NCBI RefSeq assembly: GCF_038002165.1
Contig: NZ_JBBOBR010000003.1
Coordinates: 1 to 64,000 of the forward strand
DNA: 64,000 nt
Reading direction: 5' to 3'
Source: Cytobacillus sp. FSL H8-0458
GTDB lineage: Bacteria; Bacillota; Bacilli; Bacillales; Cytobacillaceae
In this document: positions 42,988-51,429 of the stretch, piece by piece
Numbering within the stretch: the first letter of the stretch is position 1
How the letters are laid out: each line of letters begins with the position of its first letter
Translations under genes and position numbers: made by a program
The notes under the pieces: model-generated
The model's input: only the letters and a program-made list of their open reading frames with translations
Told to the model about the DNA's origin: nothing
Database searches by the model: none

Positions 42988-43017
42988 TATATCAATTTTT
43001 CAGAAAATATTGATATA
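42988..43017. promoter_or_regulatory. Inverted repeat TATATCAAT / ATTGATATA before the small membrane gene
   Basis: Perfect 9-bp arms lie 12 bases apart. On the minus strand the downstream arm runs into TATACT, a possible -10 box, so this looks like an operator; the bound regulator is unknown. Confidence 0.5.
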
Positions 43018-43034
43018 TTAACCATGCCTATTTT

Positions 43035-44042
43035 TTACACTTTTACGGTCTCCGGCAGGTCCTGATAGCCCTCCTGATAAATGCGGCTGATGATCGATTC
43101 TATTGCAGGCTCTTCCACTGTGAGATCTTTGATATTATGTGTTTCGGTAATTTGCGCAATCAGTCCTGAAGCTGACACATCATCCCGGTTAAATCGGATC
43201 CAGAAGCGGCTTGCTTCTTCTTTAAACACTTCACCGCCCTTAAGCTTCAGGCTGTGTGATGATTCCTCCAGGTCAACGATGAGTGTCCTCATTTTGCCGA
43301 AACGCTCTTTGACGACTGCAATCTCCCCGTCATATACCTTTTGCCCATGGTCGATGAGGATCATCCGCTCACAGAGCTTTTCAATATCCTCCATATCATG
43401 GGTGGTTAAAATGACGGTTATGCTGCGCTCCTTATTAATCTCTTTTATGAAAGTCCTCATCTTTTCCTTTGCGACGACATCCAGGCCAATGGTCGGCTCA
43501 TCCAGAAACAGAATGGGCGGGTCATGCAGCAGGGATGCGGCAATGTCAGCCCTCATCCTTTGCCCTAAGGAGAGCTGGCGGACCGGTGTGTTCAGGAATT
43601 CATCCAGCCCCAATATCTCTGTGAAGGTGTCCATATTTTCCTTATACCGCTTATCCGGAACCTGATAGATTTCCTTCAGCAGCTCAAACGATTCGATAGT
43701 AGGCAGATCCCACCAGAGTTGTGTTCTCTGGCCGAAAACCACTCCGATATTCTTGGCATTTTCCTGTCTGTTTTCATAGGGAATGATGCCATTCACCTTC
43801 ACACTTCCGGAGGTTGGAACCAGAATGCCCGTCAGCATTTTGATGGTGGTGGACTTACCGGCGCCATTCGGCCCGATATAGCCGACCATTTCCCCTTCAT
43901 TGATCGAAAAGCTGATGTCCTTCACAGCTTCTTTTTTAATATGTTCTCTTTTTACAAGGCTCTTCACAGCGCCAAGGAAGCCTGTCTCCCGCTTGGCAAT
44001 CATAAAGTCCTTCATTAGATGTTCAACCTCTATAATCGGCAT
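43035..44042 (-). CDS. ABC transporter ATP-binding protein (ABC-2 exporter, Drr/NatA-like)
   Basis: A 335-residue ABC ATPase with Walker A GPNGAGKST, signature LSLGQRMRADIA, Walker B ILFLDEPTIGLD and TTHDMEDIEKL. An insertion before Walker A (FLGAVKSLVKREHIKKEAVK) and a C-terminal extension are typical of the group paired with ABC2_membrane_6 permeases. Start 44042 has AGGAGGG seven bases upstream; ATG 44048 abuts it. Last of a three-gene run with the two permeases. Confidence 0.9.
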   Translation of the reverse strand: MPIIEVEHLMKDFMIAKRETGFLGAVKSLVKREHIKKEAVKDISFSINEGEMVGYIGPNGAGKSTTIKMLTGILVPTSGSVKVNGIIPYENRQENAKNIGVVFGQRTQLWWDLPTIESFELLKEIYQVPDKRYKENMDTFTEILGLDEFLNTPVRQLSLGQRMRADIAASLLHDPPILFLDEPTIGLDVVAKEKMRTFIKEINKERSITVILTTHDMEDIEKLCERMILIDHGQKVYDGEIAVVKERFGKMRTLIVDLEESSHSLKLKGGEVFKEEASRFWIRFNRDDVSASGLIAQITETHNIKDLTVEEPAIESIISRIYQEGYQDLPETVKV

Positions 44043-44053
44043 TTCCATCCCTC

Positions 44054-44860
44054 CTATGAACCTGTACTTTTATATCGCTTTAAACCCAGCATCCATATCG
44101 AATAAGCGATGGAAAAAAAGACGATGCCGACAAGCGGCGAGTAATACCCGATATTCTCCGGGAAAAAGGGTGTTTCTTTTTCAAGGAGCACAGCCGCGGG
44201 AAAATAGTTCACAAAGCCGAATGGAATGACAAAAGCTGTAAACCATTGGACGGCTTTCGGATAAATGACTAAAGGATAATTGGTCAGATTTCGGGCTGGA
44301 AACATAGCCACCCAGTAAAATTGCTCCGATTTCGTCGTCCAGAAAGCAAGAGCAGAAATCATGACAAGCAGTCCGCCCTGGATAAGGATGCCCCCAACCA
44401 CAGATAACAGCAGAAACAAGCTTTTCCCAATTGTCCAATCCAGCTGCAGCTTAAAGCTGACCAAAATAAAAATGCCGATGCTGAAGATAAACTGCCCAAA
44501 AGAGGCGACATCAAATTTCATTGCCATGAAATGAAAAAAAGGATTGATTGGCCTGACAAGGAAGCGGTCAAACGTGCCGTTTAAAATGTAGGTGTCCAAT
44601 CCCCTGAAATGGAAAAAGAGAATGATGCAGAAGCCCCAGGATAATATAGAGACAGCAAATAGAAACAGCATCTCGTAAAACGTCCAAGAGCCGAGTTCCT
44701 GAAACTGATAAAGCATGATCCACATCGTTAGAGCTGTACCTGTATAGGATGTAATGAGGCCCACAATCCTCATGACAAAAGCAAACCGGTACTGCAGCTG
44801 GGCTCTCACCCCTGCGGAGATGAGCTTGAAATACAAATCAAAATAGTTTAAAACACCCAC
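44054..44860 (-). CDS. ABC-2 permease of the DUF990 group, subunit 1
   Basis: A 268-residue membrane protein with six hydrophobic segments. LDTYILNGTFDRFLVRPINPFFH is the conserved cytoplasmic turn of this permease group. The start is GTG at 44860, behind GGGGGGAT, three bases after the stop of the partner permease. Two such subunits plus the ATPase form the exporter; the substrate is unknown. Confidence 0.85.
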   Translation of the reverse strand: MGVLNYFDLYFKLISAGVRAQLQYRFAFVMRIVGLITSYTGTALTMWIMLYQFQELGSWTFYEMLFLFAVSILSWGFCIILFFHFRGLDTYILNGTFDRFLVRPINPFFHFMAMKFDVASFGQFIFSIGIFILVSFKLQLDWTIGKSLFLLLSVVGGILIQGGLLVMISALAFWTTKSEQFYWVAMFPARNLTNYPLVIYPKAVQWFTAFVIPFGFVNYFPAAVLLEKETPFFPENIGYYSPLVGIVFFSIAYSIWMLGLKRYKSTGS

Positions 44861-44863
44861 ACA

Positions 44864-45667
44864 CTATCCCCCCTGCACCACTACTTTTTGAGATGCGCGA
44901 TTCCAGACAAACCTTAACAGCAGATAACTGGCTGCAGCCCAGAATAATTGGACACCCAGGGAAAGCAGGATCTCACTTCCTGAGATTTTGCCTATAAAAA
45001 TCGCATTTGGTATGTAATAGATTCCCTGAAACGGCAGATAAAGTGCCATCGTTTCCAGCCAGCCCGGGAAAAACCACAGCGGGATGACGGATCCGGACAG
45101 AAGGGACATCGCGAAGTAAAAGACATCGACAATGCCGCCCGTTTCAACAAGAAAAAAGGTAAGCAGACCGAATGACATTTCAATGCAATAGCGGATCAGG
45201 AATCCTATAAAAGCGGATACGATAAACAACGCCCAAGTCTCCCATCCTGAAGGCAATGTCAAATCCATAAAAATGAACATGACCGTATATAAAGGGAGCA
45301 GCGCTGTCAGTATGTAAAAGGCCACACTGCCAAAATCGGCAAAAAGGTAGCGGAGCGGCACATCAAACGGCCTCATTAATTCCAGGGAAATATCGCCGGT
45401 GCGAACCTTCTCCTGGATTTCCCACAGCGGGGTGCCTGCCCCATTAACTCCCGTTAAAAATTGACTGACCACAATATACGTCAGCATGGACTCAAAGCTG
45501 ACGCCGCCAGCCTCTTCCCTGCCGGCATATAATGCTGTCCAGATCGAACCCCACATCAGCAGAAAAATGAGGTTTGAGCCGAGCCGTGACCATACATCAA
45601 ACCGATAAACGGCCGAGCGAAGAAAAGCCTTTTTCGTGAAGGTCCAATATAACCGAAACCTGAACAT
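44864..45667 (-). CDS. ABC-2 permease of the DUF990 group, subunit 2
   Basis: A 267-residue membrane protein with about six hydrophobic segments and IQEKVRTGDISLELMRPFDVPLRYLF, the same turn as in its partner. The ATG at 45667 has AGGTG five bases upstream; the GTG two codons earlier falls in that site. First gene of the three-gene exporter operon. Confidence 0.85.
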   Translation of the reverse strand: MFRFRLYWTFTKKAFLRSAVYRFDVWSRLGSNLIFLLMWGSIWTALYAGREEAGGVSFESMLTYIVVSQFLTGVNGAGTPLWEIQEKVRTGDISLELMRPFDVPLRYLFADFGSVAFYILTALLPLYTVMFIFMDLTLPSGWETWALFIVSAFIGFLIRYCIEMSFGLLTFFLVETGGIVDVFYFAMSLLSGSVIPLWFFPGWLETMALYLPFQGIYYIPNAIFIGKISGSEILLSLGVQLFWAAASYLLLRFVWNRASQKVVVQGG

Positions 45668-45846
45668 CCGCACACCTGCTTTTTGATTTTTTTGATTATT
45701 TAATATTTTAACATAATATGGGAGCCAAAAAATAAGAAGTTTAAAAAGAAGGAAAACGGTGGAATTTAAGAGAAAGGGTTGGCTTTTTCAGGGGTAATGA
45801 ATTAAAATAACATGTGGTTTATAAATATAAGAAAAAGGTGAATATA

Positions 45847-47205
45847 TTGATTGACGCATCCAGAAAGAAGCATTCTTCTTCCGATTTGATAAAATTTCTC
45901 ATACCGTCCTTAATTGGAATCAGCTTATTCATGGTTCCGATCAAATATCAGGGGGATATTACGATTCCCATCGCTATTTTTTCAGGATGGATCCAAAACC
46001 TGCTTACAGACTATCTTCCTGAAATTATGACCTTTATTATTGTTATTACATTCTTGGGTACATTGCTGGCGAAGCTCGCCAAGCCTGCTTTTATTGAAAA
46101 AAGCCCATTCTTCAAGAATTTATTTGACGTTCCCTACATCTGGGCCGCAGCGAGATTTATAGGCGCAGTTTTTGCTGTTATCACCCTATTTCAAATCGGA
46201 CCTGAACAGATCTGGTCTGAAAACACAGGAGGACTGCTCTTAAATGACCTTCTGCCGATCCTGTTCTCGGTCTTTTTATTTGCAGGACTTTTCCTGCCAT
46301 TACTTTTGAACTTCGGATTGCTTGAATTCTTTGGAGCACTTTTAACGAAAATCATGCGTCCGGTATTTAGGTTGCCGGGAAGGTCCTCTATTGACTGTGT
46401 AGCTTCCTGGCTTGGCGATGGTACGATTGGTGTTCTTCTGACCAGCAAGCAGTATGAAGAAGGCTATTATACGAAAAGGGAAGCAGCCATTATCGGCACA
46501 ACGTTTTCTGTCGTATCGATTACCTTCAGCCTTGTCGTGATTTCACAGGTGAACCTTGGCCATATGTTTGTGCCTTTTTATCTGACCATCACAGCGGCAG
46601 GTTTCATCTGCGCCATTATCAGCCCCAGAATCTGGCCTCTGTCCAAAAAGCCTGATACGTATTATAACGGCCAGGAAGCGGAGCTTGATGAGAACATTCC
46701 TAAAGGGCACACTCCATTCAGCTGGGGGCTTAATCAGGCGTTAGATAAAGCACGCACCAATCAAAGCCTGAAAGCCTTCTTCCAGGATGGCGCCAAAAAC
46801 ATTCTGGATATGTGGATGGGTGTAGCCCCAATTGTCATGGCTTTGGGAACATTGGCTCTGATCGTTGCCGAATACACACCGGTTTTCACGTATCTGGGAA
46901 TGCCGTTCATTCCATTGCTTGAATTGATGCAGGTGCCGGAAGCAAGAGCCGCTTCTGAAACACTTGTGGTCGGTTTTGCCGATATGTTCCTGCCATCCGT
47001 GATTGGGGCAAGCATAGAAAGCGAGATGACGCGATTTATTGTGGCTGCAGTATCTGTTACCCAGCTGATTTATATGTCAGAGGTTGGCGGACTTCTGCTC
47101 GGTTCCAAAATACCTGTATCCTTCTGGGATCTTGTTATTATCTTTATACAGCGAACACTTATTACGCTGCCGGTAATCGTTCTGGCTGCACATCTTCTTT
47201 TTTAA
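45847..47205 (+). CDS. YjiH family membrane protein (nucleoside-recognition/Gate domains)
   Basis: A 452-residue protein with about ten hydrophobic segments. LGDGTIGVLLTSKQYEEGYYTKREAAIIGTTFS in the middle and VGFADMFLPSVIGASIESEMTRFIVAAVSVTQLIYMSEVGG near the end mark the Gate-domain YjiH family, whose substrate is not known. The TTG at 45847 has AAAAAGGTG about 6 bases upstream and is preferred over the GTG at 45814, which has none. Monocistronic, divergent from the ABC exporter. Confidence 0.85.
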   Translation: MIDASRKKHSSSDLIKFLIPSLIGISLFMVPIKYQGDITIPIAIFSGWIQNLLTDYLPEIMTFIIVITFLGTLLAKLAKPAFIEKSPFFKNLFDVPYIWAAARFIGAVFAVITLFQIGPEQIWSENTGGLLLNDLLPILFSVFLFAGLFLPLLLNFGLLEFFGALLTKIMRPVFRLPGRSSIDCVASWLGDGTIGVLLTSKQYEEGYYTKREAAIIGTTFSVVSITFSLVVISQVNLGHMFVPFYLTITAAGFICAIISPRIWPLSKKPDTYYNGQEAELDENIPKGHTPFSWGLNQALDKARTNQSLKAFFQDGAKNILDMWMGVAPIVMALGTLALIVAEYTPVFTYLGMPFIPLLELMQVPEARAASETLVVGFADMFLPSVIGASIESEMTRFIVAAVSVTQLIYMSEVGGLLLGSKIPVSFWDLVIIFIQRTLITLPVIVLAAHLLF

Positions 47206-47208
47206 CAT

Positions 47209-47249
47209 ACAAAAGAGGTATCCTTATGCGGGATACCTCTTTTAGTATT
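47209..47249 (+). terminator. YjiH gene terminator
   Basis: AAAAGAGGTATCC and GGGATACCTCTTTT pair with a short loop, then AGTATT; it could also end the minus-strand gene coming the other way. Confidence 0.75.
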
Positions 47250-47724
47250 AAAAGCATTGAAAGGAACGAATTCTCCTCAAGTCTGTTCCGTAATACGTCC
47301 AGCGCCAATTTCTCCAGCGCCAGCCGGCTACAGAGTCTCTTCCGACAAAGGTCGGGTAGAACCAGAAACTGTTGCCGTTTTGCAGCCATATAAAGGTATA
47401 TCGGAATAGGCAGCCTCTTATGGCACCAGGGTCAACAGCGAACGTGCTGACCTGCTGCATTTGAGGGGTGAAGCTTGGCGGCGGAGACGATGGCGGTCCA
47501 TCCTGTCCTCCAGGGCCTCCTCCACCGCCCGGGAAACCTGGCGGCTGTCCCGGTGGCCCAAATCCGCCGCCCGGCCCACCTGGTGGCGGTCCTGGCGGTC
47601 CAAACCCTCCGCCTGGAAAACCAGGGATGCCGAAGCCTCCTCCTGATCCCCCGCCCGGAAAAATGCGTCCATGTTCATTTTGCTCATACATATATGGATA
47701 AAACGGATAGTTCATATAATCCAT
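47248..47724 (-). CDS. Gly/Pro-rich protein with aromatic C-terminal domain (spore-surface-like)
   Basis: A 158-residue protein I cannot assign. The first 18 residues are Tyr-rich (YPFYPYMYEQ), residues about 23-85 are almost only Gly, Pro and Phe, and the C-terminal 60 residues form an aromatic, Arg/Trp-rich unit (FIWLQNGNSFWFYPTFVGRD, GWRWRNWRWTYYG) with two cysteines. The make-up resembles Bacillus spore coat or surface proteins (inference). The base make-up of the repeat part is much more GC-rich than its neighbours. A gapped AGGAG-type site lies before the ATG at 47724. It is directly downstream of the tandem P-loop gene. Confidence 0.7.
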   Translation of the reverse strand: MDYMNYPFYPYMYEQNEHGRIFPGGGSGGGFGIPGFPGGGFGPPGPPPGGPGGGFGPPGQPPGFPGGGGGPGGQDGPPSSPPPSFTPQMQQVSTFAVDPGAIRGCLFRYTFIWLQNGNSFWFYPTFVGRDSVAGWRWRNWRWTYYGTDLRRIRSFQCF

Positions 47725-47744
47725 TACGATACTCCTTTCGAGAT

Positions 47745-48842
47745 TTAGACTTTTTCTGCAATCAGCAGCAATTCAGAGCGAACCTGTTCTTTGATCCGGT
47801 CAACCACTGAAAAGTCCATGCTGTTGACATAGATTTTTTCCAGCGTGTCCCGCTGAGTTTTTGCCCGTGCCAGATAAGATATGGCTTCGGTCATTTTATT
47901 TTTATAACGGGTGCTGATATCCTTTAGCTGTTCAGCATAAATTTCATCTGTGCCTGAGTTGATCGTTATTTCATACATGTCTACGATTTCATCGCCATCA
48001 CGATTCGGAAAATATTCATGCGGAGCTGTGCTGTCAAAGATAGCGAGGCCCAGCTCGCGTACGATGATCATATCCAGGCTGTGCGGATCAAATCCGCAAT
48101 GATAGATTTCAATATCAAATCCCCGGCTTTCAGCTTCTTTTGCCAGCTTCTTCAGCATGGTGGACTTGCCTGAACCCGGACGCCCTTTTATGAAGTATCT
48201 TTTTTGAATATCCTCCGTAAGATTCGGCACAAAATCCACCGCTCCGATCGGAGTGGCTGCCCCTAAATAACGATGCTTTACACATGGAGACTTATTTAGT
48301 TTCATATTTCCGTAGAAGGTGGAAATCAACTTTTTCGTCAGTTCATCTGCCTTCTGGAAATTCATATTTTCTATATAGATTTTTTCCCATTCATCATGAA
48401 TCCTCAGTGCTTCGGCAAACGTGTCATAAGCCGTTGCAAAGGAATTACTGATCTGGCCCGACAGTACGGTAATTTCTTCTTTACATGCAGCCAGTGCCCT
48501 TGAATCCCAGGCTTCGCCAAGATTGATATATTCTTCGACCGCGCCGGGTGCTTTCGGTTCGATCACATGCGGTGCTGTTCCATCGACAATGCCTGCTTTT
48601 AAAGAAGGAATGATGACGCCATCGAGCGATTGACTGTCAGATGAGCAATAAATGTATTCCAGGTCATAGCCTTTTTCAGACAGTTCCTTCCCGATTGCTT
48701 TCATCAAGGATGATTTGCCTGTTCCCGGTCCGCCTTTTAAAATATATAGGCGATCAAGCCCTGCCAGGTTCGATTCGAATAAATTGTGGAATCCCCGGGC
48801 TGTATTCCCGCCGGCGAAGTATTTTAATATTTTCCCAGCCAC
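47745..48842 (-). CDS. Tandem P-loop ATPase (PRK06851-type)
   Basis: A 365-residue protein made of two related P-loop halves. Walker A motifs are GGPGTGKSS (37-45) and GRPGSGKST (220-228); each half then has a matching segment (YIYCSSDSQSLDGVIIPSL and IYHCGFDPHSLDMIIVREL) followed by GTAPH or STAPH. It fits the uncharacterised Firmicutes family known to me as PRK06851. The GTG start at 48842 has AAAGGA nine bases upstream. It precedes the Gly/Pro-rich gene by 20 bases, so they are likely cotranscribed. Confidence 0.8.
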   Translation of the reverse strand: MAGKILKYFAGGNTARGFHNLFESNLAGLDRLYILKGGPGTGKSSLMKAIGKELSEKGYDLEYIYCSSDSQSLDGVIIPSLKAGIVDGTAPHVIEPKAPGAVEEYINLGEAWDSRALAACKEEITVLSGQISNSFATAYDTFAEALRIHDEWEKIYIENMNFQKADELTKKLISTFYGNMKLNKSPCVKHRYLGAATPIGAVDFVPNLTEDIQKRYFIKGRPGSGKSTMLKKLAKEAESRGFDIEIYHCGFDPHSLDMIIVRELGLAIFDSTAPHEYFPNRDGDEIVDMYEITINSGTDEIYAEQLKDISTRYKNKMTEAISYLARAKTQRDTLEKIYVNSMDFSVVDRIKEQVRSELLLIAEKV

Positions 48843-48916
48843 TCCTACACTTCCTTTCGAAATGCATTTTCACCTTACAGTATGCAAAGGGAGCAGGATG
48901 GGTGAAAGCCTATTTA

Positions 48917-49116
48917 GAAAAACGGAAGCGCCTTGCCCACGAAGGAACGCAGACTAAGATCGCCACGTCCTGTGGCAACGTCTGCATGACCCGCATCCTG
49001 CGGGCCTCAAGCACAAGACGAGCCTGCCGGAAAGGCGTTCTTTGCCTTTTTGGCAGGATTGGCTTGTGATCTCGAGGGGGTAGGCTGCTTGCGCCAGACA
49101 ATTATCGACGTTCAAA
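48917..49116 (+). repeat. Mosaic dispersed repeat, copy 5
   Basis: It begins GAAAAACGGAAGCGCC and ends GCGCCAGACAATTATCGACG. It matches copy 1 on both sides of two internal gaps and keeps the GCCACGTCCTGTGGC hairpin (48962-48976) and the CTCGAGGGGGTAGGCTGC end block. Confidence 0.8.
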
Positions 49117-49130
49117 AATTTTAACTTTTT

Positions 49131-49172
49131 TCGAAAAAAAAGAGTGCTGAATTATGGTGATTCAGCACTCTT
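49131..49172 (-). terminator. ybaK terminator
   Basis: AAGAGTGCTGAAT and ATTCAGCACTCTT form a near-perfect stem; the minus strand continues with TTTTTTT. Confidence 0.85.
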
Positions 49173-49179
49173 GCTTCAA

Positions 49180-49656
49180 TTATTTGATTAAATCTGCCAG
49201 CTCAGCACCAATGGCCTTCTGCAGGTCGTCCACCTTGAGCTCCATCTGCATGCCAATTTTGCCTCCGCTGACAATAATCAGATCAAGGTCTTCTGCCTTT
49301 GCGTCAATGAAAGAGGAATATTGCTTTTTCATTCCGACAGGAGAGCAGCCTCCGCGGATGTAGCCGGTGAGCTTCTGGATATCTTTGACCGGAATCATTT
49401 CCACTTTCTTTTCGCCGGCAGCTTTTGCGGCTTTTTTCAGGTCGAGCTCTTCTATCACGGGAATGATGAACACGAAGATTTGCTTGCTGTGGCCTTGAGC
49501 AACTAAAGTTTTATAGACGGCTTCAGGATTTTTGCCGATCTTCTCCGCAACGGAAACACCATCAATTTTCCCATCCTGGCTGTCATAGGTAATCAGTTCA
49601 TAAACGATCTTTTGAGCATCGAGCATACGCATCGCATTTGTTTTACCCTTTGCCAT
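49180..49656 (-). CDS. ybaK: Cys-tRNA(Pro)/Cys-tRNA(Cys) deacylase YbaK
   Basis: A 158-residue editing protein that hydrolyses Cys-tRNA(Pro) formed by ProRS. TNAMRMLDAQKIVYE, the conserved Lys of VYKTLVAQG and the GGCSPVGMKKQY loop are family marks. GGAGG lies 9 bases before the ATG at 49656, so five upstream residues are excluded. Monocistronic with its own terminator. Confidence 0.93.
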   Translation of the reverse strand: MAKGKTNAMRMLDAQKIVYELITYDSQDGKIDGVSVAEKIGKNPEAVYKTLVAQGHSKQIFVFIIPVIEELDLKKAAKAAGEKKVEMIPVKDIQKLTGYIRGGCSPVGMKKQYSSFIDAKAEDLDLIIVSGGKIGMQMELKVDDLQKAIGAELADLIK

Positions 49657-49721
49657 TGGCTGCGCCTCCATTGGTTATTTTCCTCATTTTAGCATTTTTG
49701 GCCGGTTTCAAAAAGGCACAG

Positions 49722-49762
49722 GCAAAATAATAGCAGGATCCCAAAAAGAGAATCCTGCCAAT
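49722..49762 (-). terminator. malL terminator
   Basis: On the minus strand GGCAGGATTCTC and GGGATCCTGCT pair around TTTTT and are followed by ATTATTTTGCC. Confidence 0.65.
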
Positions 49763-49767
49763 AGAAA

Positions 49768-51429
49768 TTATTTCAATCGGTACACGCGGGCTTCATAAGG
49801 CTTCAGTGTAAATGAATCCATATCACCATGTTTTTCAACCGGATAGTTATTCAATAAAAGCTGCTCATAAGAAAGCTTATCATCTGCTTCAAAAGATGCT
49901 TCCTCTGTTGAAAGGTTTGTAATCACGACTACCTTGTCATCATCGGATGTACGGGTATAGGCAAAGATTTGCTGGTCATCTTCAAGAAGCAAATCATATT
50001 GGCCATAAGTGAAGACTTCATTTTCTTTTTTCAACCGAATCATTTTTTTATAGAAAGAAAGGATAGATTCCCCGTCCTGCGATTGGATCTCCACATTGAT
50101 CTCCTTATAGTTCGGATTCACCTTCATCCACGGCTGGCCTTTAGTGAATCCTGCGTTTTCTTTAGAGGACCACTGCATTGGCGTACGGCTGTTATCACGG
50201 GAAGAAGCCCAGATGATGTCCATAATGTCCTGATGGGACATGCCTTCCTCTTTCTTCAGCCGGTACAGGTTCTTCACTGCTACGTCATCATAGTCTTCAA
50301 TGGAAGGGAATTGGACATTAGTCATGCCAATTTCCTGTCCCTGATAAATGAATGGCGTACCCTGCATCAGGAAGTACATGGCACTCATAGCTGTTGCGCT
50401 TTGCTGCCAGTATTCCTCATCATTTCCCCATGTGGAAACGACACGCGGCTTATCGTGGTTCTCGATGAATAACGCGTTCCATCCGTCCGCTTCCAGGCCT
50501 TTCTGCCAGCGGGTCAGAACTTTTTTCAGCTCGACAATATCAACCTCGGGATTTGTTTCCGCGTCCCAAAGACCAAGGTGTTCAAATTGGAAAATCATAT
50601 CCATTTTACCTTGTTCTTCACCTACCCAAAGGTCAGCTTCATCCACGGTAACACCGTTTGCTTCGCCGACTGTCATCACATCATAGTTCGCATAGGTGCG
50701 GTCTTTAAATTCCTTTAAGTACTCGTGAATGCCTTCCTGGTTCATATGCATATCAAAGGAAGAAACAAACTTTTTCTTCTTTGGGTTCGGCATATCAGGC
50801 AGGCCGGCACGCTTTTTGATATGGCTGATGGCATCAATCCGGAAGCCGTCGATTCCCTTATCAAGCCACCAGTTCACCGTATCATATAAAGCCTCGCGGA
50901 CCTCTTTATTCTCCCAGTTCAAATCAGGCTGCTTGGTGGAAAAAACATGCAGGTAATACTGCTCCGTCTTCTCATCATATTCCCATGCCGATCCGCCGAA
51001 AATACTTTCCCAGTTATTCGGCTCCTTGCCATCCTTTCCGTCTCTCCAAATATACCAGTCCCTTTTCGGGCTCTCTTTGGACTCCCGGGACTCAATGAAC
51101 CACGGATGCTCATCACTTGTATGGTTCAGCACAAGATCCAGAATCAGCTTCATATCGCGCTTATGAACCTCATCCATCAGCTGATTGAAATCCTCCATCG
51201 AACCGAAGTCCTCCATGATATCCTGGTAGTCTGAAATATCGTATCCATTATCATCATTAGGGGATTTGTACATCGGGCAAATCCAGATAACATCAATGCC
51301 TAACCCTTTAATATAATCCAGCCGCTGAATAATTCCCTGAAGATCGCCAATTCCATCTCCGTTCGAATCCTGGAAACTGCGGGGATAAATTTGATATCCA
51401 ACTGCTTCTTTCCACCATACCTTTTTCAT
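49768..51429 (-). CDS. malL: Oligo-1,6-glucosidase / alpha-glucosidase (GH13)
   Basis: A 553-residue cytosolic GH13 enzyme that frees glucose from isomaltose-type and other short alpha-glucosides. GH13 regions are in order: DLVLNHTSDEH, GFRIDAISHI (nucleophile Asp), VGEANGVT (acid Glu), and FIENHDKPR (stabiliser Asp). KKVWWKEAVGYQIYPRSFQDSNGDGIGDL is the usual start. GAGGGTG lies 6 bases before the ATG. No sugar transport genes are adjacent. A GCAAACGTTTGC palindrome upstream suggests LacI-type control. Confidence 0.92.
   Translation of the reverse strand: MKKVWWKEAVGYQIYPRSFQDSNGDGIGDLQGIIQRLDYIKGLGIDVIWICPMYKSPNDDNGYDISDYQDIMEDFGSMEDFNQLMDEVHKRDMKLILDLVLNHTSDEHPWFIESRESKESPKRDWYIWRDGKDGKEPNNWESIFGGSAWEYDEKTEQYYLHVFSTKQPDLNWENKEVREALYDTVNWWLDKGIDGFRIDAISHIKKRAGLPDMPNPKKKKFVSSFDMHMNQEGIHEYLKEFKDRTYANYDVMTVGEANGVTVDEADLWVGEEQGKMDMIFQFEHLGLWDAETNPEVDIVELKKVLTRWQKGLEADGWNALFIENHDKPRVVSTWGNDEEYWQQSATAMSAMYFLMQGTPFIYQGQEIGMTNVQFPSIEDYDDVAVKNLYRLKKEEGMSHQDIMDIIWASSRDNSRTPMQWSSKENAGFTKGQPWMKVNPNYKEINVEIQSQDGESILSFYKKMIRLKKENEVFTYGQYDLLLEDDQQIFAYTRTSDDDKVVVITNLSTEEASFEADDKLSYEQLLLNNYPVEKHGDMDSFTLKPYEARVYRLK

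Larger units (their letters stand above)
48843..49179. other. Gap holding repeat copy 5 and the ybaK terminator
   Basis: These 337 bases contain the mosaic repeat at 48917-49116 and the ybaK terminator at 49131-49172; 48843-48916 is the upstream region of the P-loop gene. No gene is supported. Confidence 0.6.

Noticed and set aside
47461-47810. Plus-strand frames opposite the Gly/Pro-rich gene, including a Pro/Gly-rich one
   Set aside because: They mirror the GC-rich repeat of the minus-strand gene, lack ribosome binding sites and overlap fully with it.
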